DNA of 64,000 nt from Antedon mediterranea (lineage: Eukaryota; Echinodermata; Crinoidea; Comatulida; Antedonidae): positions 19,631,001 through 19,695,000 of the forward strand of contig NC_092680.1 in assembly GCF_964355755.1 (NCBI RefSeq). The letters run 5' to 3'. The notes under the pieces are model-generated. The model worked only from the letters and a program-made list of their open reading frames with translations. It was not told where the DNA came from and did not search any database. Each line of letters begins with the position of its first letter. Positions within the stretch are counted from its first letter, which is position 1. Of the stretch, positions 37,401 to 55,045 are shown piece after piece. The position numbers and the translations under genes were made by a program.

Positions 37401-38906
37401 ATGATTGTAAGCCTATTCCATGACACGTATAGATTACCTTATTTTGCAATGTTGCTGCAGAAGCACCATGCTTCAAGAGACAAGTCACTATATCTAAGGT
37501 ATGTTGATTCCTATGACGCAGATATAAATGTAGTGGGGTGTTTCCATACTTAAAAAATCAAAATAATTGAGTTAATTAATACTGATAACTGCTATAATGC
37601 AAAATTGGTTTTTCTTTAATATTTGATAAGCCAATTTCATTCAGAATACCAAAAATTACTGCTAAATCTAATAGAAATAATCCTAATTGATTTTCAAGGA
37701 GGAAAAAAGAAAATACATTTGCCAGAGATATCTATGATTGTAAGCCTATTCCATAACACGTATATAGATTACCTTATCTTGCAATGTTGCCGCAGATGCA
37801 CTATGCTTCAAGAGACAAGTCACTATATCTAAGGTATGTTGATTCCTATGACGCAGATATAAATGTAGTGGGGTGTTTCCATACTTAAAAAAATCAAAAT
37901 AATTGAGTTAAGTAATACTGATAACCGCTATAATGCAAAATTGTATTTTCTGTAATATTTGATAAGCCAGTGCCAATTTTACAATTCATGACAACTATCA
38001 ACAATTACTGCTAAATCTAGTAGAAAATAATCCTAATTGATTGTTAAGGAGGAACAGGTAAAAATAATCATTAACTCTATTATCTAAATATGAAATTGTG
38101 TATATTGACTGACATGGGCCAATCCCGCACTGTTCACTTGTTAAACAAAATACATATATATTTATTAGTTACATTATATTTACTAACTACATGTCGCTTT
38201 TAGACCGTACCTTATCGATAGCTTCCACCAATGGATACGTAATACAAATTTGTTCAATTCTTTCCAAGTCATTACGTAGAAAAGCCTGTTTCCACTGTAC
38301 TGTAAGAATTTTAATTAATTAAATTTTTGAAAAAAATAATTCATTATTACTTGTATATATTCATTATTAATCAATTTATTATCAAAATAATAAAATTTAA
38401 TATAATTTTTTTTAAGATTTTGTATCAAAATGTTATTCTCTACCTAATTTTATGAAAATTAGTCATTTTTGTATCAACATGTTCAGCTCTACCTTAATTG
38501 TTGTTTTATTTAAAATTAACCTTAAAATCTTATTCAAATATGTAGCTTTCTGCCTATTATCTTTAATTTATTAGTGTCAAAAAATGGACTTTTATCTGTT
38601 GGTAGTGGCACGAATTGCTATTACGTGTTTCGGGGCGATTAAAGATGGAGAAACTTCCTTGTGACATAAAATACAAACACATAACAAACAGGAATCCAAT
38701 TATAAACTTTACAATAACTCTTAAGAGATCATTCTCACTTTACAACCATTCTCCATCCCTTTTTGTTCCTCAATTCTTTTAACATATTTTGTTCCAGAAC
38801 GTTGTATTAGTTATGTTAACTTAGGTTAAGGAATGGTGCAGTTATTACAGTTGGATTTGAAATGTTTAAAATACTTACCTCTCCTTTTAAAAACGTCTTT
38901 ATTCAT
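24945..38906 (-). CDS. ROCO-type GTPase: ankyrin repeats - ROC - COR-like - repeat linker - tandem death-effector-like domains
   Basis: Twenty-six minus-strand exons: 38906-38879, 38299-38211, 37883-37773, 37548-37438, 37209-37096, 35880-35770, 35678-35568, 35355-35245, 35055-34945, 34679-34566, 34176-34089, 33953-33788, 33521-33418, 32877-32809, 32702-32566, 32269-32180, 32090-31899, 31755-31513, 31083-30889, 30726-30574, 30470-30165, 29968-29867, 29783-29579, 27230-27108, 26848-25589, 25480-24945. They total 4980 nt, 1659 aa, with phases closing exactly. The ATG at 38906 has an in-frame TAA three codons upstream. Layout by residue: ankyrin repeats about 40-337, ROC GTPase about 366-619, COR-like 620-1020, acidic and PVPAPK linker 1021-1481, two death-effector-like folds 1482-1659. 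GTPase motifs: GKEGAGKT, EPSTNGIVTT, WDYAGQ, THMDKL. Related architectures (DAPK1: ankyrin-ROC-COR-death) are known. By analogy it is a cytosolic signalling switch, but its function is not shown. Confidence 0.88.
25589..26848 (-). repeat. PVPAPKPEL-type coding repeat exon (linker)
   Basis: Exon 25 of the ROCO-type gene, 1260 bp, is almost wholly tandem repeat. The basic unit is about 24 residues (72 bp) of the form PVPAPKPELKPKPES plus VPKLESELK, with about 18 occurrences of the VPAPK-like core. Larger blocks are themselves duplicated, e.g. the segment containing PGSLQKRESELKPVPAPK appears twice. Composition is Pro, Lys, Glu, Ser, Val, Ala; no hydrophobic core, so an extended rigid spacer is likely. 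The exon ends SSRVFGG, and the previous acidic exon (27230-27108) ends SMVFGG, implying the two are related. The opposite strand is also open but is only an antisense shadow. Confidence 0.85.
28088..29010 (-). mobile_element. LINE fragment (RT C-terminal region) with nested SINE
   Basis: In intron 23 of the ROCO-type gene. Minus-strand translation gives a typical non-LTR retrotransposon C-terminus: LLKIQDINHLQQSVFLYSLL, then LPSYFDDL, HNHKTRS and IKFTGPKLWDSVP, interrupted by a stop after IRIRFF. The 3' end runs into a TTGATTGATTG-like tail near 28090. A tRNA-derived SINE (28372-28646) is inserted in its 3' part. Family is CR1/L2-like by pattern. Confidence 0.7.
28372..28646 (-). mobile_element. 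tRNA-derived SINE, family A (copy in the LINE)
   Basis: The minus strand begins with a Leu/Ser-tRNA-like head: A-box region TGGCCAAGCGGTTAAGAC near 28618-28635 and B-box GGTTCGAGGCTCAC near 28567-28580. A body ending at AGACTGGTCTCCCAG follows. It shares head and body with 21690-21981. Confidence 0.75.
29579..31755 (-). other. COR-like region of the ROCO-type protein
   Basis: Exons 18-23 follow the ROC domain directly, as COR does in all ROCO proteins. Typical COR features are visible: KVPVKWVDLQERL after a helical segment, the winged-helix-like LTHAIMYLNDTGIIMYS, and NLHWMIQILTKVITV. The later part (EKGNRIFLVPCRM onward) resembles the C-terminal half of COR. Assignment is by order and pattern, not by a profile search. 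Confidence 0.75.
31899..34176 (-). other. ROC (Ras-of-complex) GTPase domain segment
   Basis: Exons 11-17 of the ROCO-type gene. The order of nucleotide-binding motifs is intact: P-loop GKEGAGKT (exon 12), a switch I-like EPSTNGIVTT (exon 13), G3 WDYAGQ in SIWDYAGQLDYYITHR (exon 15), and G4-like VATHMDKL (exon 17), the THxD form seen in place of NKxD in several ROCO proteins. No catalytic-site break is visible, so the domain is predicted to bind GTP. Confidence 0.85.
34400..34475 (-). pseudogene. Relic ankyrin exon
   Basis: On the minus strand this stretch reads as a decayed copy of the array exon (LFEHEPTLDIVTCLLKYNA). It lacks the TPLH-bearing front and the splice-donor end. It sits between the last intact ankyrin exon and exon 11. 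Confidence 0.6.
34566..37883 (-). repeat. Ankyrin-repeat exon array (eight homologous exons)
   Basis: Exons 3-10 of the ROCO-type gene each encode one ankyrin-like unit of 37 or 38 residues (111 or 114 bp), all phase 0 at both ends. The consensus begins DGNTPLHLYLRHRNKPT, continues LDIVTCLLKHNASAATLQ and ends NK or DK. The TPLH tetrapeptide is the ankyrin hallmark. Units are longer than the canonical 33 residues. The two 5'-most exons (37773-37883 and 37438-37548) differ at very few codons. The introns are also duplicated: motifs such as GATTGTAAGCCTATTCC and GAGTTAATTAATACTGATAA recur between exons, so exon plus intron was the unit of amplification. Confidence 0.9.
35958..36880. mobile_element. 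Head-to-head Penelope-like retroelement remnant
   Basis: This insert lies in the intron between ankyrin exons 5 and 6. The minus strand holds the 3' part of a Penelope-like ORF (SSRRTREVIEIYKHNTV, then RKVEKLNSSFRTNIRGVP near 35960-36010). The plus strand holds two reverse-transcriptase scraps, SNITKEERDALRTFI and LPFLDVFVTK, joined by an internal deletion and broken by a stop. Both outer ends carry the same roughly 40-bp terminus inverted (TAAAGTTTACGGTACCCC at 35961-35978, and its complement near 36860-36878). Paired inverted partial copies are common in this retroelement group. Confidence 0.7.
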
Positions 38907-38939
38907 GTTGGCTTATGGTAACGAAAATTAGGTCTAAGC

Positions 38940-41900
38940 GTTCTCTTTTGGAAAATATAAAAGTAAATAATAATGTAATCCTATGTCTCTGTAAACTGAT
39001 AATTTGTATACATTTCTTTTTCTATTATTAAGTTGTATGTAGAAGTCTAGGATAGGCCTATACTGAATACCAACGATATGGATCACTCAGATTTTCAGAA
39101 CAAGAAAAAGAGACTCATAAATAATTCTAAAATGCTTTATATATCAAACCGAAAACAAATCAATGCAAAACAACTGTTTGCCTCACAGTAACTTAATGGT
39201 ACAAAAGGAATGCTATATTCTTTCACCTACTAGAGAAATAAAATGGAGTGACATTATTTACTTCCGTTAAAAGAGTGTACATAGAGTAAAACCATTTTAT
39301 AGGTCTAATGAACTACAGTATTTTGTTTCATCAAAACCACTTGCACATACAGAATTTTAACAGCATTTATGGTGTGTTACTATTAAAAACTATTATTTCA
39401 TACTTACATAAATCTGTTCATAATCGTTTCCAAAACGGTCACGACATATCAATAGCACTTGTCTTCTGGCGTTGCTGTATCAATATATATCAATGAGTAA
39501 GTAAGTAATGACTTCGGACTTTCCTCATACTCTATTTAACTGTAATCTTTGTTGTACTAAATAACAGAAAAAAGGTCTAAGATTTTCGACCATCAGAAAG
39601 TGTTTTTATTTTCTTCAAAATGTCTATATATACTTAATTTTATTTGTTTTTGGTAATTAAGTGGAGACTGCCAGATAAATAGATAAAATAATTAACCTAG
39701 TGACCCATACAAAATCATCATTCTAAATGTATAACCTGTACGAATGTTCTATTGAACGTCAACAGCTACTGTGTGGGACATGAACAAGCAACAATGAAGT
39801 TCAATTATAAAAATGAAGTGCGTTTTTAGGTTTAAGACGGTTGAATGAATATGTAATAACACCCAGTATTGAAGATATTTTAGCCGGAGGTATTTTAAAG
39901 AATGTATACATGGTGTAACACCATTTCTACTGGACTATTATAAAAAAAACATCAGAACCCATGAATTTATTTTAAATCTGTTAAGACAGGCCTTTTTTAG
40001 AAGGTATCATTAGCAATACGTGACAACTGTTCACACCTCAGCAGTTGACAGTCTGTATATAACTGTCTATGATCGGATGTGAATTATTGCTGAAAGTGAA
40101 TTTCTGTTTCTTGTGACCACAAAATGTGTGTTTGAAGACAATAGTCTTTAAGAGACCGAATAAAAAACTTGTCAATAAGTTAAGTTTATTAAACATGACA
40201 TGAATATCATATTACTTGCTGTTGTGCTAACCTCATGTTTGCCTAATACAACATTTCCTTACATATTTAATCAACTAAGTTGATGTTGTTTATCATGGTA
40301 ATATTGTAGCTCTGTTATATTTTTCAAATATTTTTGTCTTTTTCTATATTACTAACCTTCAACTAATTTTGAGCAATTGTATGTACTACAATTGTATAAC
40401 TATGAACTATTTAAGTTAATACATATTTTTTGTAAAGTTAACTTCCTGTACTAAACGTCATAACAACGAAAACAAATTCATGCTTTTTTAATATAGTGGG
40501 AAATGAAGCAATAATTAAGCCTACATATATACTAATCTATATATAGATGTTTGTTGAATAAAAGACAAATTCTGATTCAAACGTTAGGGCTATTGTTGTT
40601 TTAGGAACGCTAGTACACCAAAACCAGTACAGTTTCATGATCATTCAAAAAATGTCATGATATTTTACTCACAAATTGTCAAGACCAAACAAAGTAACGT
40701 TTTCTGCTAAAAACACAGTAAATAATCTTAATCAATTATCATTAATGATGAAAGAGACAACAAAGTGAGTGAGATGGGTTATTTGTTTCAGATCCAGTCT
40801 TAATCAGTGCCACTGTTTTAATACCGTACCTTATATATATACATATATGTTCACAACACATGGATACTATATACAAATTATTTGGTCAATTGTTTTCAAT
40901 ATGTAGAAAGCTTGTTCAAAATAATTGTACAATTTTTGTTTAAATAAAAGAAATAATGCAACATTACATGTAGGCTCAATCATTAATTCATAACATTTAT
41001 TCATTCACTAGTCGACCACTTTTGAAAATATAAAAGCTAATCTTTAAATTAATATACAATCTTTCCTAATAAAATATGTTTGTCTCTGTGAACTACAGTA
41101 ATTCTTTTTCTATTGTTTTTAAAATTTCTCATCGCCAAAAAACTGCAAATTGTAACAGGGAGGGATAGATTTTATTAGCAAATTGACGGCTTACCCCAAT
41201 GGGGCGAATTCGTATATATATATATATACTGTACATTCTAGTAACACCTAATTTCCCCAATACCATCATTCTAAAATGAAAAAAAAAATCGAAAATCCAT
41301 TTTAGGTCCTTTTAGTCGTGTGCAACGCCACTATGTCGGTCGGTTGGTCGGTCGGTAAACACTAACTTGAGCACGCGACTACAGCCATGTAGCCTATATG
41401 GCCTTGTTAAGTTATAATTGTATCATTTGCAAACTTACAATAGTGAAACGTTTAATCTGGTAGCTGAAAAACTATATCATTACAAAAAACAAACAAGTTT
41501 CACTCCTTCTACCTTCATCAGTTATAGACTAGATCAGGAAGTATGTATAACTATAAGTATCACCTGTGAGAATGTCCTATTGAACGTCAACAGTGAACTT
41601 CAATTATAAAAATGGAATGCCATTATTTGTGTCGTACCGTTGAATAAATAACTTGTAATAACACCAAGTATTGAAGGTATTTTAGCAGAGGTATTTCAAA
41701 GGTTGTATACATGGTGTAACTGTTCTGTTTCAACAAAAATATTGCCCTACAATATGTACTTTTATTGTATCAATTATTCTTAAGACAATTATTTTAAACA
41801 AATATCAGAATCCATGAATTTAATTTAGATTTAGATTTCTTGTGACCCCAAGTGTACAGTATTTGAATACAATAGCTTTTAAGAAACCGAATAAAAATGA

Positions 41901-44540
41901 AGCACGAATAAAAATGGTCAATAAGTTAAGATTTTTAACCATGAAATGAATCATATTTCTTGCTGTTGTCCTAACTTCATGTTTTGCCTAATACATCATT
42001 TCCATGGATATTTAAGTTAGGCCTAATACATATTTTTGTAAAGTTAACTTTCTGTACTAAACGTACGAAAACAAATTAGTAACTAGATTTAATTTGTCAC
42101 TATGACGAATTATAGGTTATATGCAACGATTTAAATAAAGATAATTTTTTTTAAGATTGATTTTGTCTTGATCTTTAATTATTTATAATATGTGAAAGAT
42201 AGGATCTTGGTAGCGCAAATACAAATATCCGATATCACTGTGGCACATCGAGCCACTTGAATAAAACAATCCGATCAAAGATCCCTCCGCGTATATGTCA
42301 TACCACCCTTGTTACATAATAGTAAAGACATAAGTTACTCTAGATTTTATTATACATCAGGCGTACAATTTATACACTAAGAAATAAAATTGAATAAACA
42401 ATACGGATATATTTAGTATTATTTCGTTTCGATTCCGAAGGTGAGATTCGATCTCAGTACCTCGACTGCTACAGGAGACGCGATCACAGACCACCGAGCC
42501 ATATACACACCTGAATAAAAAATGAAGAAAGATTCCTCCGTGTATTTACTATGCAGTAACCACTTTGGTTACATATCGCAATGAATCATATTTTTTTTAT
42601 ACTATGATGACATCTTTAAAAATTTTAAAGAATGATGCACTGTCAACGTATATATACTTTTAACTTTAATATATGAACTTTTTAAAGAAGAAGGTTAAGT
42701 TTGCTATTTCGGTCCAAGAAAATGTCATAGTTTGTTTGATTATCGAAATAATTTTTTTTTTATTTAATATGATAACGTAACGAATAAATCATAAATATGA
42801 TACATACACTTACAGATGTATGAAAAATGAAGATTACTTAAATCAGACTTTATTTTGTAGTTTTAACAAAGTTAACCACTTCCGTAGAAAAAAACGAAAA
42901 AAATGTTTTCACTTATAAAATGAAAAAATAAATGGTTCAATTCAACCAAAAACCCACTGGCTGGCAGCCAATATGACCATTTGTTTTGCTTTAAATTACA
43001 TTTTTTCATGTAAATACATTTTTCCGATCCAATTTTTGGTCAAAGTGGATAACTATTATGTTACATTAAATATTATATTCAACAAACATTTTTTTATGAA
43101 TCATTTTTTCAGGGGGAGAATACATGAATGAAAAATAAAACACGAAACACTTAATTTTAGTATATCTTTGAAATTATAAAGTTGTAAAAAGTATCATTTT
43201 GAGTGATGACGTACGCTCATACAGCAAGGCGGTACGATTAGTGGGCATTTGTGGAGGGGGGAGTGGGGTCGAATCATAAAAAAAACCCTGACTACGGGCC
43301 TGGTCTATAATCATTTTTTAAATAAACATATATTTTCATCATTGTTTTAGCCTACACATATGCTTATTCTGTTATGTGCTCGTACAACACAATTTCAAGT
43401 TAAAAAGTGAATAAAATATAATGACATTGCTAAAGAAAGGTTGGGGCGAATTCGTATATTGTAAAAATATACCTCTACCACTTAATTGCTCTAAAATGAA
43501 AAAAATCGAAAATCTATTTCAGGTCCTTTTTAAATTATAATTGTATAGAAGTTGGGAGTACCAATACAACTATTTGAAAACTTACCGCGTGAAACATTTA
43601 ATCTGGTAGCTGAAAACACTATTAACAAACTTCATCCGTGATAGACTAGATCAGGAAGTATGTAATAATACTAAAGTAATACCTTTAATAACTACTGTGT
43701 GGGACACGCATGAACAAGCAACAATGAAGTTAAATTATAAAAATGGAGTTCTTTTTAGCTTTAGGACGGTTGAATAAATTCTAAACATGTAACAATACCC
43801 AGTATTGAAGGTATTTTAGCCGGAGGTATTTTAAAGAATGTATACATGGTGTACCACCATTTTAGGTCTAATGGACCGTTGTTTTAACAAAAATATAGGC
43901 CTACAATGTTTACTTTTATTGTATCAATCGTTCTTAAGAAAATTATTATAACCAAATATCAGAATCCATGAATTTATTTTGATGGATTTTTTCAGACAAG
44001 CCTTCTTTAAAATGTTCCATGGATAAGGGAGAGGGGGACTCTAGCTACCTCCTGTCTTTCCTTCTTCAAGTGACAACTTTTCACATCTCCATAGTTGACA
44101 TCCTGTACATGCCTTGCAATGACGCGAATCATTGCTGAAAGTCAATTCAGTTTCTTTGACCCCAAGATGTGTATTTGAAGGCAATAGTCTTTAAGAGAAA
44201 CCGAATAAAAATGTTCAATAAGTTACGTTTATTAACCACCGAAATGAATAATGCATCATTTCCATATGGTTTTTATATACTGTATTTAAAAAATATTTTA
44301 AACAAAGTTTTAAATATTTTAAAATATGTTTTATATGTTGTTTTTTAATATTGTTTTATTCATGAACATTTTACTTTTGTGATTTTGATCAAATAAAATA
44401 AATGAATAAATGAACTAATCAGTAATTATAAGCATTGCTTTTTTTATATAGCAGAGAAAGCACTAAGTAGGCATATTGAATGAAAGACCAATGTTGATTC
44501 ATAAGTTAGGACTATTGTTGTTTTATTCAGGCAAGCTAGA
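38940..44540. repeat. Diverged triplication upstream of the ROCO-type gene
   Basis: Three related units: about 38940-40560, 41020-42130 and 43430-44540. Shared landmarks are AACACCCAGTATTGAAG, TTTTAGCCGGAGGTATTTTA, ATGTATACATGGTGTAAC and the AATAAAAATGGTCAATAAGTT type. No intact ORF. Between units are simple AT-rich sequence and a tRNA-like head (42425-42505). Confidence 0.65.
42425..42505 (-). repeat. tRNA-like repeat head
   Basis: The minus strand reads TGGCTCGGTGGTCTGTGATC, then GAGATCGAATCTCACC. A- and B-box spacing is tRNA-like but the acceptor stem is absent; probably another SINE head. Confidence 0.4.
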
Positions 44541-46397
44541 CTTAGAATGGAGTTTGTATTGTTCAAAAGCCATCATGATTGTAAAAGAGCTACAATTTAA
44601 ACGTTTCTAAAGAATCGAATTGTGCTATACAATGATTATATCTTCCTTTACAAATATTCAAATTTTTGGTTTAATTTAAAATCATAAGAACATAGGAGAA
44701 CAGTTTTTATTTTAAACAATGGTAAAAAAAAATGCTGAAATTACGAATAGTGTAAATTTATTTAAAATTACAGTTACTAAATTACTATTAATGCTACAAT
44801 AACATTAATTGAATATTTATACAAATATTTAAATTATTGTATAATGTAATTAATGTCTCAGGTGCAATCAGTTAAACTTTTCACAGATAAATATGTATAT
44901 CATTGGCTGTAGAAGTACACTGGTTGCTTCTTTGCATTGTGGCTTTGTTAATTATTTATTATTTATTTATTTATTCACTTTATTCCTTTCAGTAAAGACA
45001 ATACTGAGAGACAAAAGCTGTCAAAGACTACTATCGCCAAAGAGCGTGCCTCTCCAACTCCAACATTCATACAGATATGCACTAAAAACTAATTAAGCAA
45101 AATTACTAGCAATAAACGCAATTGCGAGGCCAATCATGATTCTGTTTATAAAAAACGAATACAAGGAAAATTACTACACGAGTTCCTCTTGCTATGCATA
45201 GCATAGATACCAACAACTACTACTATTTATTCAGAAAATTTTCTACAGAACTAATTTTAAAGATATTTAATTTCAGACATTCTCTATCTAGCTTGATTTA
45301 ATCTGTTTCACTAATATTAAATATTTGTTTAAAGCTACTGAAATTACAAATGGTATATTGATTTCATATAATGTAGATCCTCTTTGTACAGGTACTGTTA
45401 TCCCAGGATCCAGAGTTTTATTATGAATTGTCCAGTAAGTTTGTTTGAATAGGCAAGAGTGACAGAAAGTTATATATTCTTACATATTTCATTATTTAAT
45501 ATAGGCATAATTATTAAAATTGAAAAAAAATAAAATAAAAATGTATACTTGATAACAGCTATCATAGTACTATTATTGTGGTTAAAAAAATTAATATATA
45601 TGTCTATTTATGCTTGTTCTATTCTACTACCATTTCTACTGCACTAAAATTGCAATATTTTAAAATTCTATTGAAAAATTCTTCAGATTATAAAAAATTG
45701 AAAATTAAAAATGCAAAAAAGGCAACGTATGTTCTTTAGTAGCAATTCAAAGACTTTTATTTTACAAATACTTTTTTATGCGAGATATTCTATGATTTTG
45801 GTTTCATTTAATAATGTTTAAATAATGGAATTATGATGGGCGCATTTGGAAAATGAAAAGTCACTTCCCACCTACCATTAGACCATTAGACTATGCTGTG
45901 TTAAACACACATTTTGTTTGTCTGTTTTTTGTTTGTTTTTTCAACTCTCTAGCAACACCTCATTTTCGGTATGAATTTAGCAACTTTATAATTAATACTT
46001 GAAAAATATAATTTAATAGGTATTATAAATATTGAAAACTTACTCAATAAATAATTTTATTGGATTTTTTGTAACACCTAATAATTTAAATTATTGGACA
46101 CCAATATAAATTTGCATAATGAATTTACACACAAGGTTTGCTTTTATAGTAACTGTTGCCGCAGATGAAAGTTGGGTTAATAGTACAAGTAGGTAGGCCT
46201 ACTCACTGCCAATAATATCAGCTGGGTTGAACTGTGTTAGGGTTGTTTACCATGCTTGGCAGTAAACAAGTTAACAACCATATTGACATGACAGACGCTT
46301 CTCATAAGGTTCTGTATTCTGATTATCAGTGCAAATACACGAGAGCTTAATCTGACTCAAACAATTGATTTATCACTTATTACTGAACATCTGAGCT
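44541..46397. other. Intergenic DNA downstream of PGGT1B
   Basis: AT-rich sequence with no coding pattern or clear repeat family. On the minus strand an AATAAA at 46061-46056 is the nearest convincing poly(A) hexamer past the PGGT1B stop. Confidence 0.4.
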
Positions 46398-52963
<6,566 letters not shown>

Positions 52964-54849
52964 TCAACCACAATACGTCTGTATGATAGTCTACTCGGAC
53001 TAGGGAGTGGAGGCAATTTTCGGAGGAGGTATTGGGAGTTCACCAAATAAAAAATAAATGAAACAAAATTAAAAAGAAAATACTTTTCGTAGTAGCGGCC
53101 GGAAATTGCATTGACATATGAAGTGAAATAAGTCTTCAGGTAGTAGTACTGTATAGAGTATCCTACGATAACTATAGTAATGTTAACATTTTAACTATCC
53201 AGACCCGACTTAAAAGTTTTGGGTAGGTGTTTCTCTAGTTCAAAAATCTGTTTCAGAGATCAAATACATGTGTAAAAAAAGCCAAAAAAGAGAAGGGATG
53301 TTATGGTGTGCTCTCCGTGCCTTAGCACTAAGGCCCTGCCACACCCTTGGGGTCGTTTTCACCACCACATCATCATAAGATGCATTGTTGGTGCTGTCCT
53401 GATGTGTTGTGGAAAGGAGGACGTATAATTCTGTGAACCCCAAACACAGTAGCTCGCATAGCTTTAACTCTATTCCACCAGCGTGGGGTTCGAACCCCAT
53501 GACAATCATGTTGGTAACACGACGCTCAGTCGACTGAGCTAACCGGTCATCTTGTTTATAAGTAGGTTAATACAAGCTTTAATTGTTCCCTCAAGATGAC
53601 GGTTATGTATGCATTTATGACGTAACGATGAATTATGAAATATAAGCACGTATAAATAGACTATTGTCAGCTGTTCAGTCATGTACTTTGTGGAAGGGGT
53701 AAGCTCTGTGTTGAGTACTCTCACCTTTCGCTTGGGTTCGAATCTCTCGAGATTTGTTTTATTTTAACCATGGAAAATAGAAAGAAGACTAATATGAGGG
53801 TTAACTATCTAATTTACAGTAATCGCTATCTATTTTATAGAAAATGCCTCACTCCACCGTAGGCACTTTGCCACCCTCGGCCAGCCGTTGCCATCCGCCT
53901 TCTGTCAGATAAAAAAAAATAGCCTAAAAAAATCGGTTTTCATTTTGACCAATTTTAACTTCGAAAGTTCAAAAACATAAAATTGCACAAATTTAGCCTC
54001 AAATCGTAGAAAACAAATTGAATTAAATATGTTTACAAAAGTAGATTCGCAGGCATCGGAGATATGAACGATTGATGATGAGAAAATAAGTGAGGGGCCA
54101 AAGATTAAGAAAGAAAGAAAGAAAAAGTGTATTTTTTTTATAAAAACAAAACATTGATCAAGAGTAAATAATATACTATACTACTAGATGTGTTAATATA
54201 CCGTATGAATTTATAATACATTCAGGAGGTTATGCCAACACTATGTATGTTCTGTATAATAATTTCAAATTTTAGAAATTAACCTTTTGGTAGTAGTCTA
54301 CCGTAAATCATTTTGTTCTTTGATCGTCTATTTATAGACTAAAATACAAATAAATGTGAACAATAAAAAGAAATTGGTCGTGGTGCTCCTTTGGAAAAAT
54401 ATAATACCGCCCTCTCTGTCCACATGGCACACTCTGTATTATAAAATGTAAATTACTACTTTTTTCAAGTATCCGTATTCTAAAATAAATTGACTCATAT
54501 GTTTGTTATTTACTAATGACATGTTTCAGAATCAGTTTGTTATGTCATTATGAGACAATATTACATTTTTTTGTGAGTATAATAAACACTGCTGCTGCTC
54601 TGAAACTTCTTTTCATTGTTTACAAAATGCAAACATATGATTGTAAATAATTACCACTACGACTACCCCACACACGGCACACACAGGCAGGAGAAAGACA
54701 GCGATTAAAAATAGGTATTTTCCTACACTTCCGCCTTTAAAAACGGCAGACAGAAGTCGTTTGAAAGTGTACTTTTCCTTTAAAAATCAAAGTAACACTT
54801 CTGTACGATCTTAGATCTTGCTAGTATTCACGAATCTCCTATATAGTGA
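52964..54849. other. Intergenic DNA upstream of PGGT1B
   Basis: Holds the family-C SINE (53240-53560), a second tRNA-like B-box (GGGTTCGAATCTC near 53734-53746) and otherwise unremarkable AT-rich sequence. The PGGT1B promoter must lie near its left end; no TATA box was singled out. Confidence 0.4.
53240..53560 (-). mobile_element. tRNA-derived SINE, family C
   Basis: The minus strand starts with a full tRNA-like head: GATGACCGGTTAGCTCAG, a D-arm, an anticodon-like arm, then GGGGTTCGAACCCCACG (perfect T-arm). A body of about 230 bp ends in an A/T-rich tail near 53270. The acceptor ends do not pair as in a functional tRNA. Confidence 0.65.
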
Positions 54850-55045
54850 ATACAGCGTTTATATTTTATTTTCCAAACTAAGGCCTAAGGCCCTAGGCCT
54901 CTTGTTGTTCAGGTCCAGCAGTATCAACAAGCCAGAAGAAGGTTGTGAAAACTGCTTCAGATCTCACATACAGTAGGCCTACGCACGAGCAGTAGAAGAG
55001 GCTTATCATTGAATAAACACGTCAAGAACATACTCTACTACTACG
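54850..55045 (+). promoter_or_regulatory. Possible 5' non-coding exon of a rightward gene
   Basis: A less AT-rich stretch ends at a strong donor, ACTACTACG|GTAAGTAAC (donor at 55046). It has no long ORF. It could be the first exon of a gene whose coding part lies beyond the right edge; nothing downstream in the window confirms it. Confidence 0.25.

Noticed and set aside
53461-53560. A functional tRNA gene on the minus strand
   Set aside because: The T-arm is perfect but acceptor ends do not pair, and a long SINE body follows.
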